From Verrucomicrobiota bacterium (GTDB taxonomy: Bacteria; Verrucomicrobiota; Verrucomicrobiia; Chthoniobacterales; SZAS-18), in NCBI GenBank assembly GCA_019241085.1, contig JAFAXH010000054.1:1-38122 (forward strand): a DNA stretch of 38,122 nucleotides. The letters are read 5' to 3'. Below, in pieces: positions 24,653-31,954 of the stretch. Numbering within the stretch: the stretch's first letter is position 1; every line of letters begins with the position of its first letter. The translations under genes and the position numbers were made by a program. Below the pieces are notes generated by a model. The model was not told where the DNA came from and did not search any database. It was given only the letters and a program-made list of their open reading frames with translations.

Positions 24653-25474
24653 TCAAGCATCATCGGGCTTGGCGATGTCGGCGTTCATGCGGGCGGCCGT
24701 TTGCCAGACTTGGCGCGCTTCCGCCGCGCTGACCGCTTCGCCCTCCGGCTTGTCGAGCGCGGCGAGGACTTCACGCAAGCCGGCGGTGAGACCGACGACG
24801 AGGTTTTCTTTCAACGCCGGATTGAGCCGCTCCAGCCGGCTGAGAAAATCGCGGATCACCGCCGGCCGGGCCAGCGCGGCGGCGCGCTCGGGCGTGTAAC
24901 GTTCCGCCGTGGCGGCGCCGACGCACTCGACGCCGCGCAGCCAGCCGCCGAGCCGCACGAACATCGCCAGGTCCTCATCGTGCAACGTCGCCAGCGCTGC
25001 CTCCACGTCGCCCTGCGCGGCGACCAGCTCCAGCTTCAACTCGTTCCAGCGCCCCGCCGCGCCGAGTTCTTCCAAGTGCTGCGCCCGCGCGATGAGCGGC
25101 GCGCCTACGCCGAGCGAGCGCGCCCGGCGCAACAGCTCGCGCCCGAGCGGCGTCACCCGCGCCCGGTCCTGCGCCTGCACGACGAGAAAGCCGTCGCCGA
25201 TCAGTGCGCCGAAGTTCAGCGCCAGCCGCACGCGGTTCGTCCAGAACGTGTGCTTGATCTCGCGCCGCGTTTCCGAGACGGGCAGCGGGCTGAACGCCGC
25301 TAGCTGCGCGAAGAGTTCCGAGGCCGTCGCGGCGGGCAGCGAGGGTTGCGGTTGCGGTGGGGAAGCACTGGCGGTCGGTGCAGGCGCCCCCCCCTGTTCT
25401 TGCGCCAGCAAGCTCGGAGTCAGCAGAAGCAGCGGGGAAATAATCGAAAGGAAGAATCGGCGAGGGCGGCGCAT
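24653..25474 (-). CDS. Exported protein of unknown function
   Basis: This 273-residue protein has signal peptide RRFFLSIISPLLLLTPSLLA and a Pro/Ala/Ser-rich linker to about residue 50. A largely helical domain follows (KHTFWTNRVRLALNFGALIG, VEAALATLHDEDLAMFVRLG, RDFLSRLERLNPALKENLVV). I recognise no family or catalytic motif. It is probably periplasmic. It is encoded 57 bases ahead of the deacetylase on the same strand and may belong to that unit. A run of eight C at about 25388-25395 lies in the Gly/Ala linker and could hide a sequencing slip. Confidence 0.75.
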   Translation of the reverse strand: MRRPRRFFLSIISPLLLLTPSLLAQEQGGAPAPTASASPPQPQPSLPAATASELFAQLAAFSPLPVSETRREIKHTFWTNRVRLALNFGALIGDGFLVVQAQDRARVTPLGRELLRRARSLGVGAPLIARAQHLEELGAAGRWNELKLELVAAQGDVEAALATLHDEDLAMFVRLGGWLRGVECVGAATAERYTPERAAALARPAVIRDFLSRLERLNPALKENLVVGLTAGLREVLAALDKPEGEAVSAAEARQVWQTAARMNADIAKPDDA

Positions 25475-25485
25475 GAAACGAAAGG

Positions 25486-25594
25486 CTTAATCGTAATCCT
25501 AATCCTAATCGTAATCTTCTGCGCTCGCAGCACGCTGCTCTTGCCTCCGGCGGCAGAAACAGAGACTGAGATTAAGATTAGGATTACGATTAAG
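25486..25594. repeat. Long inverted repeat, TTAATCGTAATCC-type
   Basis: Perfect complementary 19-base arms, CTTAATCGTAATCCTAATC (25486-25504) and its complement (25576-25594), with additional AATCCTAATC words, flank a 71-base spacer. It sits between the exported-protein start and the end of the acyl-CoA dehydrogenase gene. A single arm of the same repeat recurs at 29208-29223, where an insertion sequence interrupts it. Confidence 0.87.
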
Positions 25595-25647
25595 CTGGGA
25601 GCGGCGGCGCTAAAACCAGCAAGTCGCGCGGCGCATCAGACGCCCGC

Positions 25648-26820
25648 TCAAGCCGTGAGTTCAAACAACTCGCGCCCGATCAGCATCCGGCGAATCTCGC
25701 TCGTGCCGGCGCCGATCTCGTAGAGCTTGGCGTCGCGCAGGAGCCGGCCGCTCGGGTATTCGTTGATGTAACCGTTGCCGCCGAGAAGCTGGATCGCGTC
25801 GAGCGCCATCTGCGTGGCATTCTCCGCCGCCAACAGGATCGCCCCGGCGGCGTCGCGGCGCGTCACCTTCCCCGCGTCGCACGCGCGGCCGACGGCATAC
25901 ACATAAGCGCGCGAGGAGTTCAACGTCACATACATGTCGGCGAGCTTTGCCTGGATGAGCTGGAACTCGCCGATGGCCTGGCCGAATTGCTGGCGCTCGT
26001 GCACATACGGCAGCACGAGATCGAGGCACGCCTGCATGATGCCCAACGGTCCACCCGCGAGCACGGCGCGCTCGTAATCGAGGCCGGACATGAGCACCTT
26101 CACGCCGCCATCGAGCGGACCCAGCACGTTCGCCGCTGGCACGCGGCAATTTTCAAAAACGAGTTCGCAAGTATTCGACCCGCGCATCCCGAGCTTGTCG
26201 AGCTTCTGCGCGGTGGCAAAGCCGGACATCCCTTTTTCGATGAGGAATGCCGTGATGCCCCGCGCGCCGGCCGCCGGATTCGTCTTCGCATAGACCACGA
26301 GCACGTGCGCGTCCGGCCCATTGGTGATCCACATCTTCGTGCCATTGAGAACGAAGTCGCCGTCGTCTTGTTTCTCCGCCCGCAGCCGCAGGGAAACCAC
26401 ATCCGAGCCGGCGCCGCTCTCGCTCATCGCCAGTGCGCCGATGAACTCGCCACTGATGAGCCGCGGCAGGTAACGCTGCTTTTGCGCGTCGTTGCCCCAG
26501 CGGAAAATCTGGTTCACGCACAGATTCGAATGCGCGCCGTAACTCAATCCGACGCTGGCCGATGCGCGCGAGATTTCTTCCATCGCCACGATGTGCGCGA
26601 GGTAGCCCATCGCCGCGCCGCCGTATTCCTCGGCGACCGTCACACCGAGCAAGCCTTGCGCGCCGAGCCGGGGCCAGAGTTCGTTGGGGAAGGCGTTTTG
26701 CCGGTCAATCTCCGCCGCGCGCGGGGCGATTTCCTTCGTCGCAAAATCGCGCACCGATTCGCGCAAGAGATCAATGTCCGGGCCGAGTCCGAAGTCAAAA
26801 GGCAGGAGAGAAGTTGTCAT
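25648..26820 (-). CDS. Acyl-CoA dehydrogenase, isovaleryl-CoA dehydrogenase type
   Basis: This 390-residue FAD enzyme has [31 protein letters not shown] (FAD/substrate loop), [32 protein letters not shown] and [20 protein letters not shown]. The catalytic base appears to be Glu250 in [16 protein letters not shown]. The position used by most family members is not Glu here ([12 protein letters not shown]). That displaced base is the hallmark of isovaleryl-CoA dehydrogenases. It would convert isovaleryl-CoA to 3-methylcrotonyl-CoA in leucine breakdown. Other leucine genes such as methylcrotonyl-CoA carboxylase are not in the window. ATG at 26820. Confidence 0.9.
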   Translation of the reverse strand: MTTSLLPFDFGLGPDIDLLRESVRDFATKEIAPRAAEIDRQNAFPNELWPRLGAQGLLGVTVAEEYGGAAMGYLAHIVAMEEISRASASVGLSYGAHSNLCVNQIFRWGNDAQKQRYLPRLISGEFIGALAMSESGAGSDVVSLRLRAEKQDDGDFVLNGTKMWITNGPDAHVLVVYAKTNPAAGARGITAFLIEKGMSGFATAQKLDKLGMRGSNTCELVFENCRVPAANVLGPLDGGVKVLMSGLDYERAVLAGGPLGIMQACLDLVLPYVHERQQFGQAIGEFQLIQAKLADMYVTLNSSRAYVYAVGRACDAGKVTRRDAAGAILLAAENATQMALDAIQLLGGNGYINEYPSGRLLRDAKLYEIGAGTSEIRRMLIGRELFELTA

Positions 26821-26960
26821 AAGGGGGAGGCGAAAACGATACGCCGAAGCGCCGCGCTGTCATCCTTAGCCCACACGGACACAAATCAGCCGTTCCCAAA
26901 CGCAACTCGGAAATAAGAAAAAGGAATTTAGCGGATGTTCAACCTTCCATTAATTCCATT

Positions 26961-27212
26961 TTAGAGTGTGTCTAAGTAATCGAATATGCGTCCTAGCTCC
27001 GATCGGTCGAAGGAAAATTGAGCAGCCGTTTTAGGAAGGTCATCGCTATTGATAAATGCACCAGTGTCTCCCCAGCGACAAGGTTGGTCTTCTGCAACCT
27101 TAGTTGCATCATGCACATTGTCTCGGAGCCACTCCCAAATCATTCGACCCAGCACCTGTGTTGACCTACCAGCACCACCACCGTTTTTTACGAATGTAAA
27201 GAATGAACTCAT
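26961..27212 (-). CDS. Small orphan protein in an AT-richer pocket
   Basis: This 83-residue protein reads SSFFTFVKNGGGAGRSTQVL, MIWEWLRDNVHDATKVAEDQ and FSFDRSELGRIFDYLDTL. It has no signal peptide, no recognised domain and one predicted C-terminal helix. The base composition from about 26930 to 27270 is clearly lower in GC than the neighbours, which suggests acquired DNA or weak selection. It could be a real small gene (for example a toxin, antitoxin or phage remnant) or chance; the ATG at 27212 has only a weak ribosome binding site. Confidence 0.5.
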   Translation of the reverse strand: MSSFFTFVKNGGGAGRSTQVLGRMIWEWLRDNVHDATKVAEDQPCRWGDTGAFINSDDLPKTAAQFSFDRSELGRIFDYLDTL

Positions 27213-27299
27213 CGTTACCCATTCTCATTTTGTAATTCCTCCATTTCTGTGCTCAAATAATTAAAAAAATACCCTTTGACGCGGAGCGCGAACATGGCG

Positions 27300-29066
27300 C
27301 TAAAACTCCTCCACCGCAAAGTCCATCATGTTCCCCTTCCCCGCGCGGATGAGCGCGCTCAGGGTCGCGGTCTCGGGGAGGATGCAGTCGAAGAAGTAGC
27401 GGGCGGTCTTTACCTTCGTTAGATGAAAGGCGTCGGTCTGGCCGAGCGCGGCTTTCACCTGCAAGCACCAAAGGTAAGCAATCGCGGTGAGTGAGAAGAG
27501 GTTCAGGTAGTTTGACGCCACGGCGTCGGCGAACTCGGGGTCTGGCTGGCCCTGCGTGGCGAGGAGCTGCGTGGCTTCGTTGAGCCGGCCGAAGACTTTG
27601 CTCAAGGGCAGGGCGAAGTCGGTGAGCGCACTGTTGGCGGAGTTCTTTTTTAAGAACAAGCTGATCTTCTCGCCAAAGACGTGGTAGAGCCGGCCGTGGT
27701 CTTCGCCGAGCTTGCGGCCGACGAGGTCGATGGCCTGGATGTGGTTGGTGCCTTCGTAGATCATCGCGATGCGTTCGTCGCGCATGGTCTGCTCGATGTC
27801 CCAATCGCGCGTGTAACCGCTGCCGCCGCAGACTTGCATGGCGTCGGAGATGTTGTCGAAGCCGCGCTCGGTGAGGTAGCTCTTGGCCAGCGGCGTGAGC
27901 AAGGCGACAAGGTCGGCGGCGCCCTGCCGCGCGCGTTCGTCGGGATGGCTGCGGCTGAGGTCGGTGTTAATAGCCGTCCAGTAGGCGAGCGCGCGCAAGC
28001 CTTCGTTGCTCGCCTTGATGTTGAGCAACATCCGCCGCACGTCAGGATGGACCAGGATAACATCGGCGGCTTGTCCCGCCTCGCGCCGCGCGGGATTGAG
28101 CGAGCGGCTCTGCCTTCTTTCTTTGGCAAAACGCAATGCCGTCTGGTAGGCAAACTCCGCCGCGCCGAGGCCCTGCACGCCGACCATCAAGCGCGCGGCG
28201 TTCATCATGGTGAACATGCCGCGCATGCCTTTGTGCGGTTCGCCGACGAGCCAGGCGTGCGCGCCTTCCATGTTCATCACGCAAGTGGGCGAAGCGTGGA
28301 TGCCCATCTTGTGCTCCAGCCCGCCGCAAGTGATGGCGTTGCGCGTGCCGTCGGGCAGGATTTTTGGCACGAGAAAAAGCGAGATGCCTTTGATGCCCGC
28401 GGGCGCGTCGGGCAGGCGGCCGAGGACGAGGTGGATGATGTTTTCCGTGAGATCGTGCTCGCCCCAGGTGATCCAGATTTTTGTGCCGGTAAGTTTCCAG
28501 TGGTCGCCTTCGGCTTGAGCTTTCGTGGAAATTAAACCGAGGTCGGTGCCGCACTGCGGCTCGGTCAGGCACATTGTCGCCATCCATTCGCCGGAGACTA
28601 GCTTTGGCAGATAGACATCGCGCAACGCCGGCGCGGCGTGATGTTCCAAAGCTTCCATCGCGCCGTGCGACAAGCCGGGAGCGAGGGCGAAGGCGAGGTT
28701 GCACGAAGTCTGGATTTCGCCGAGCACGGTGTTCAAGCAATGCGGCGCGCCGGTGCCGCCGAACTCGGCGGGTTGCGTGAGCGAGACGAGACCTTGTTCG
28801 ACGAAGGCGCGATAGAGTTCCTTGTAACCGGCGGGCGTGGTGACGGTGTGCGTCGCGGGATCGAGTTGGATGCCGGCGGCGTCGCCCGATTTGTTCAAAG
28901 GCAGCATCTCGTTCGCGGCGAAGTCGCCGACTTGCTCGACCATCGCCATCACCGTGTCTAGGTCGAAGTCGCGGAATGCCTCGAAGGTCGCGATGGTGTG
29001 CGGATAGTCGAAGACTTCTTCGAGCAAAAAGCGGATGTCGCGCAGGGGAGCTTTGTATTGAGCCAT
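27300..29066 (-). CDS. Acyl-CoA dehydrogenase with C-terminal extension (DmdC/FadE-like)
   Basis: This 588-residue enzyme opens with MAQYKAPLRDIRFLLEEVFD, the N-terminus of the long acyl-CoA dehydrogenases that include 3-methylmercaptopropionyl-CoA dehydrogenase DmdC. Further motifs are MATMCLTEPQCGTDLGLIST, TGTKIWITWGEHD, QVCGGSGYTRDWDIEQTMRD and the catalytic Glu438 in MIYEGTNHIQA. The last ~150 residues form the AcylCoA_DH C-terminal domain of this subgroup. It desaturates an acyl-CoA, passing electrons to ETF; the chain or sulfur substrate is not decided by sequence, and no other dmd genes are present. The true start is supported by MAQYKAPLRD. Confidence 0.9.
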   Translation of the reverse strand: MAQYKAPLRDIRFLLEEVFDYPHTIATFEAFRDFDLDTVMAMVEQVGDFAANEMLPLNKSGDAAGIQLDPATHTVTTPAGYKELYRAFVEQGLVSLTQPAEFGGTGAPHCLNTVLGEIQTSCNLAFALAPGLSHGAMEALEHHAAPALRDVYLPKLVSGEWMATMCLTEPQCGTDLGLISTKAQAEGDHWKLTGTKIWITWGEHDLTENIIHLVLGRLPDAPAGIKGISLFLVPKILPDGTRNAITCGGLEHKMGIHASPTCVMNMEGAHAWLVGEPHKGMRGMFTMMNAARLMVGVQGLGAAEFAYQTALRFAKERRQSRSLNPARREAGQAADVILVHPDVRRMLLNIKASNEGLRALAYWTAINTDLSRSHPDERARQGAADLVALLTPLAKSYLTERGFDNISDAMQVCGGSGYTRDWDIEQTMRDERIAMIYEGTNHIQAIDLVGRKLGEDHGRLYHVFGEKISLFLKKNSANSALTDFALPLSKVFGRLNEATQLLATQGQPDPEFADAVASNYLNLFSLTAIAYLWCLQVKAALGQTDAFHLTKVKTARYFFDCILPETATLSALIRAGKGNMMDFAVEEF

Positions 29067-29207
29067 AAGGTTGGGGGGAATAAGAAAATCACGCCGTCGT
29101 TATCGCATCGAGAAAATGCGCCAGCAGATTTTTCTAATTGCAGGGTAAACTGCCGCCAAGGGAGCGGCAAGCAGACGGACAGCGTTCGACCCCTGCCTTC
29201 TTTTCTA

Positions 29208-29223
29208 CTTAATCGTAATCCTA
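29208..29223 (+). repeat. Orphan arm of the TTAATCGTAATCC repeat, cut by an IS
   Basis: CTTAATCGTAATCCTA repeats the first 16 bases of the inverted-repeat arm at 25486 and then runs directly into the insertion sequence at 29225. No matching second arm is seen beyond the element's right end, so half of the repeat was lost. Confidence 0.75.
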
Positions 29224-29224
29224 G

Positions 29225-30069
29225 AACTCATTGCAAAAGGCGGCGCAGGCAGATCATGATGGCAGCCAAGTGCAGGAAGCCGAGGTAAATGTCGCTGAAG
29301 CGCTCGAAGCGAACGCCCAGCCGGCGAAAGCCGTTTAACTGAGCGAAGAAACGCTCCACTTTCCAGCGGTGCGCGGAAAGATCGGCCTGCGTGCGAAAGC
29401 GGCGCTGGCGGCGGTGGCCCGGTGGCAAGGGGCGAGTCGGAACACTGTGGCGGATGCCGCGCCGCGCCAGGCTGTCGCGGAACGCGCAACGATCGTAGCC
29501 GCGGTCGGCGGCCAGTCCGCCGGGTTGGGTGCGCGGCCAGCCCCGGCCGCGCGGCACCTGAATCGAGCGCAGCGTCGGCTCGGCGGCCGTCAAATCATGC
29601 ACCGCGGCGCTGTCCAGGTGCAAGCCCGGGGGGCGTGCCGTGGCCGTCCACGATCGCGTGGCGCTTGCTGGCTAGCCCGCCCCTGGAGCGGCCAACTTTC
29701 TCGCCCCCCTTTTTGCCTTTACATACGAGCCATCGAGCGCGCAGCGGCTCCACAGTCGAGCTTGCCGGCCGCATGCAGGCTACCGAGCAGATGTCGCCAG
29801 AGCCGCAAGAGCGTGCCGTCGGTCGCCCAGGCGCGCAGCCGCCGCCAAGCGGTCGAGTAGTGACCATACTCGCGTGGCAGGCCGTTCCAGCGGCAGCCGG
29901 TCGTCAGCACGCGGAGAATGGCGTTGAGGGGCTGCCAGTCGTCGGCCCGCGGCCGGCCCGTTTTGCTGGTGCGCCGGAGCTGCGTGGCGATCTTCTCCCA
30001 CTGCGCGTCGCTGACAAACTCTCTCTCATGGCTCAAGCATCCGCATAGACGGGAGTTTTGCAATGAGTT
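29225..30069. mobile_element. IS5-family insertion sequence, degraded
   Basis: An 845-base element is bounded by perfect 14-base terminal inverted repeats AACTCATTGCAAAA (29225-29238 and the complement at 30056-30069). Both ends are flanked by CTAG (29221-29224 and 30070-30073), the 4-base duplication typical of IS5-type insertion; TA with slightly longer repeats is an equally valid reading. The single transposase gene on the minus strand is of the DUF4096/DDE type but broken. The outer flanks do not look like one original site: the left is a repeat arm, the right is mid-gene. Confidence 0.9.
29228..30063 (-). pseudogene. IS5-family transposase, frameshifted
   Basis: Three frames together make one transposase. 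The first part (to about 29745) has the DUF4096 domain: DAQWEKIATQLRR, GRPRADDWQPLNAILRVLTT and GCRWNGLPREYGHYSTAWRR. A -1 shift near 29745 would give ALDGSYVKAK, the first catalytic Asp region. A second -1 shift at an A5G6 run (~29715) restores KKGGEKVGRSRGGLASKRHA. A +1 shift at a C6 run (~29630) restores LHLDSAAVHDLTAAEPTL, then ADRGYDRCAFRD (second Asp) and HRWKVERFFAQLNGFRRLGV (Glu). One shift is normal for some IS5 groups; three suggest decay or homopolymer errors. Confidence 0.85.
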
Positions 30070-30369
30070 CTAGAACGTGCCGTTGACATCGCGAAGGAAG
30101 TCGAGCGGCTGCAAACGGAATTGAATGCCATTCTTGGCACAAGCAGCTCGTTGTTACCTGCTGCAAGCGCATCCGCCACCCTCGCAGATCGTCAAAATGG
30201 AAGCCGAAAAATGTCCCCAGCCGCACGAGCCAGAATCGCGGCGGCTGCGCGTGCTCGTTGGGCCAGGTTGAAAGGATCGACAGAAGCAGCATTATCGACG
30301 CAGGGCAAGGCAGCGGCAAAATCGAAACGGCGCACCATGAGTGCCGCAACGAAGGCCAAGCTGGCGTAA
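30070..30369 (+). pseudogene. Small basic protein gene, 5' end replaced by IS
   Basis: From the CTAG at the element's edge the frame reads LERAVDIAKEVERLQTELNA then ILGTSSSLLP. This aligns with the interior of the intact protein encoded at 21977-22369 (LQRAVVISREIEKLQNELNA). It keeps the first basic motif KMSPAARARIAAAARARWAR and part of the second (RRTMSAATKAKLA). It stops earlier than its relative, so the C-terminal RWA..K half of motif two is missing as well. Roughly the first 20 codons are gone. A TTG at 30121 could start a shorter product. Confidence 0.82.
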
Positions 30370-30587
30370 GCGGCGCGAAAGCGTTGGGCAAAGATGAAAG
30401 GCAAGTAGGCAGGTAGGTGGGCCTGTGGGGCCGAGCCAAACATGACCCGGCATGCCATAACATCCAGTGGGGCCCCTTGGGTATTGCAATACTGAGTATT
30501 CTGTCCTAATTACGGGCAACCCGCCCTGACGGAGCAATGAATTGGGAGCGGCAAAACTTGGATTTTCGACCTTTGCGATCCTGCGGC

Positions 30588-30923
30588 TTATAAAACCAAA
30601 TTGAACCTCTGCCGAGTATTACCAAGGCTTGCTCCTGTTTGCATTCTTACCGACCAGATTGGCGCCAAGTCAGGTTCCTCCAAGGCCCGCAGCTTCATTT
30701 CTGCATTCAGCCCCATCGTCTTCCATAGCTACTCCTTGGCCGCCTTTAGCTCGCCCAACTCCGCGGCGTAGCAGGCCAGGTTAAAGGGGATGGTTGCCTC
30801 CTTGGCGCAGAGCAGCGGCACCAGCGCGGCGTTTAGTCGGAAGTCGCCGAACACGTAGAGCAGCGCCGCCGTGCCCGTCATGTCCGCGCCCGCGCCCGCC
30901 GCGCCGGCTTCAGAGTTTTTCAT
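30588..30923 (-). pseudogene. Wrecked winged-helix/TPR regulator gene
   Basis: The first ~32 codons (MKNSEAGAAG..., LLYVFGDFRLNAA) match the start of the intact regulator encoded at 34864-36645 (LLYEFGDFRLNAA). The sequence then jumps to a TPR-protein C-terminus: ATIPFNLACYAAELGELKAA, a TAG at 30729-30731 where Trp is expected, then LWKTMGLNAEMKLRALEEPD and LAPIW. The DNA-binding domain and most TPRs are missing. It therefore combines an internal deletion, or fusion with a different TPR gene, with a nonsense change. It occupies the regulator position next to the first beta-helix cluster. The bases between 30370 and 30588 hold no gene. Confidence 0.78.
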
Positions 30924-31034
30924 AAAAATTCAGACGCGGCCTAAAGACTTTGCCGCTTCCCCCGAGGCAAGGTGCCCAAGGTTATTTCCACCCAAAGTGA
31001 ATGATCGGCTCTAGACCTTTAACGCTTTCTCACC
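30924..31034. promoter_or_regulatory. Conserved divergent promoter spacer, copy 1
   Basis: This spacer matches 36646-36753 base for base over most of its length, with common blocks such as GGCCTAAAGACTTTGCC, CCGAGGCAAGGTGCCCAAG and ACCCAAAGTGAA. It separates the regulator start from the first beta-helix gene in both cassettes. Conservation of non-coding sequence beside a decayed regulator implies either a recent duplication or a still-used promoter/operator. Exact -10/-35 boxes were not assigned. Confidence 0.7.
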
Positions 31035-31937
31035 ATGTCTCCGATGCCTAAACAACCGATGCTCCGCCTCCGGGCCCTCCGGCGGACACTCGCGCTCCTC
31101 GCCTTGCTGCTGCTGCTCGCCGCCGCGACGCTGGCCTTGGCGACGACGGCTCACGCCCAAGCCACCAAAATCTTCGTGGCCTCTTACGGCAACGATGCGA
31201 ATGACGGCAGCCGGGGCAGCCCCAAGCGCAACTTCCAGCCCGCCCATGACGCCGTCGCCGCAGGCGGCGAGATCGTCGTGCTGGACACCGCCGGCTATGG
31301 GGCGCTGGCCATCAAGAAAAGCCTGGCCGTCACTGTGCCGCCCGGCGTCAACGGCTTTGTTACCGTCAGCAGCGGCAACGCCATCAGCATCACCGCTGGC
31401 TCGGGCGACACGGTCAGTCTGCGCGGGCTGATCGTCGAGGGCGGCGGCAGCAGCATCGGCTCGGGCATTTACGTCGGCAGCGTGGGCACGCTGGCCATCG
31501 AGGACTGCACGGTGCGCAACTTCGGCCAAGGCATCTACGCGTATGCCAGCACCGCGGCGCAGATCGCCATTTACAACACGTCGGTGCGCACCTGCCAATA
31601 CGGGCTGTATTTTTCCAACAGCGCCGCCATCAATGTGCATGCCGTGGCCACCGGCTGCCGGCTGGATCGCTGCACGATCACGGGTGCCGAGTGCGCGGCT
31701 GGCACGAATGGCGCGGTGGACCTGACCCTGGAGAGCAGCACGGTGCACAGCGGCGGCGTCGGGCTCCTCGCCAACGGCGCGACGTCGGTGCTGTTGGCCA
31801 GTAACTGCACGATCACCGACAACGCCAGCCAAGGGGCCTCCTCCGTCTCCGGCGGCCAGGTGATCAGCCGCGTCAACAACACGCTGGTGAACAACGCCGG
31901 TGGCAATACCTTCCCCGGCACCTACAGCGCCAAGTAA
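31035..31937 (+). CDS. Secreted right-handed parallel beta-helix protein 1
   Basis: This is a 300-residue exported protein. The signal peptide (LALLALLLLLAAATLALATT) ends at AHAQ. The constant N-terminal module follows: TKIFVASYGNDANDGSRGSP, KRNFQPAHDAVAAGGEIVVL, DTAGYGALAIKKSLAVTVPP and GVNGFVTVSS. Short coils then repeat LRGLIVEGGG, LAIEDCTVRNFGQGIY, IAIYNTSVRTCQYGLY and SNCTITDNAS, the inverted-turn pattern of pectate-lyase-like beta-helices. The tail is NTLVNNAGGNTFPGTYSAK. No catalytic Asp/Arg set of a pectate lyase is evident, so an adhesive, structural or glycan-binding role is as likely as an enzyme. It is first in an operon-like run (17-base gap to the next gene). Confidence 0.85.
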   Translation: MSPMPKQPMLRLRALRRTLALLALLLLLAAATLALATTAHAQATKIFVASYGNDANDGSRGSPKRNFQPAHDAVAAGGEIVVLDTAGYGALAIKKSLAVTVPPGVNGFVTVSSGNAISITAGSGDTVSLRGLIVEGGGSSIGSGIYVGSVGTLAIEDCTVRNFGQGIYAYASTAAQIAIYNTSVRTCQYGLYFSNSAAINVHAVATGCRLDRCTITGAECAAGTNGAVDLTLESSTVHSGGVGLLANGATSVLLASNCTITDNASQGASSVSGGQVISRVNNTLVNNAGGNTFPGTYSAK

Positions 31938-31954
31938 CCCGGGACCCCCGCTTT

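Noticed and set aside
25388..25395. C8 homopolymer as a possible phase-variation switch in the exported unknown
   Set aside because: The frame is open on both sides as given, and a single C-run in a Pro/Ala/Gly linker is weak evidence; no comparison strain is available.
29067..29207. Search for a tRNA or small RNA near the insertion sequence as an integration site
   Set aside because: No cloverleaf or conserved RNA motif could be recognised by eye.
30481..30492. Perfect palindrome GTATTGCAATAC
   Set aside because: Twelve bases in an AT-rich gap can arise by chance; no gene or second copy gives it a role.
31011..31832. Long minus-strand open frames opposite every beta-helix gene (also 31922-32599 and 36748-37644)
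   Set aside because: They mirror the conserved, GC-biased sense genes in the antisense direction, lack plausible starts or signals, and their similarity to each other follows from the sense-strand homology.
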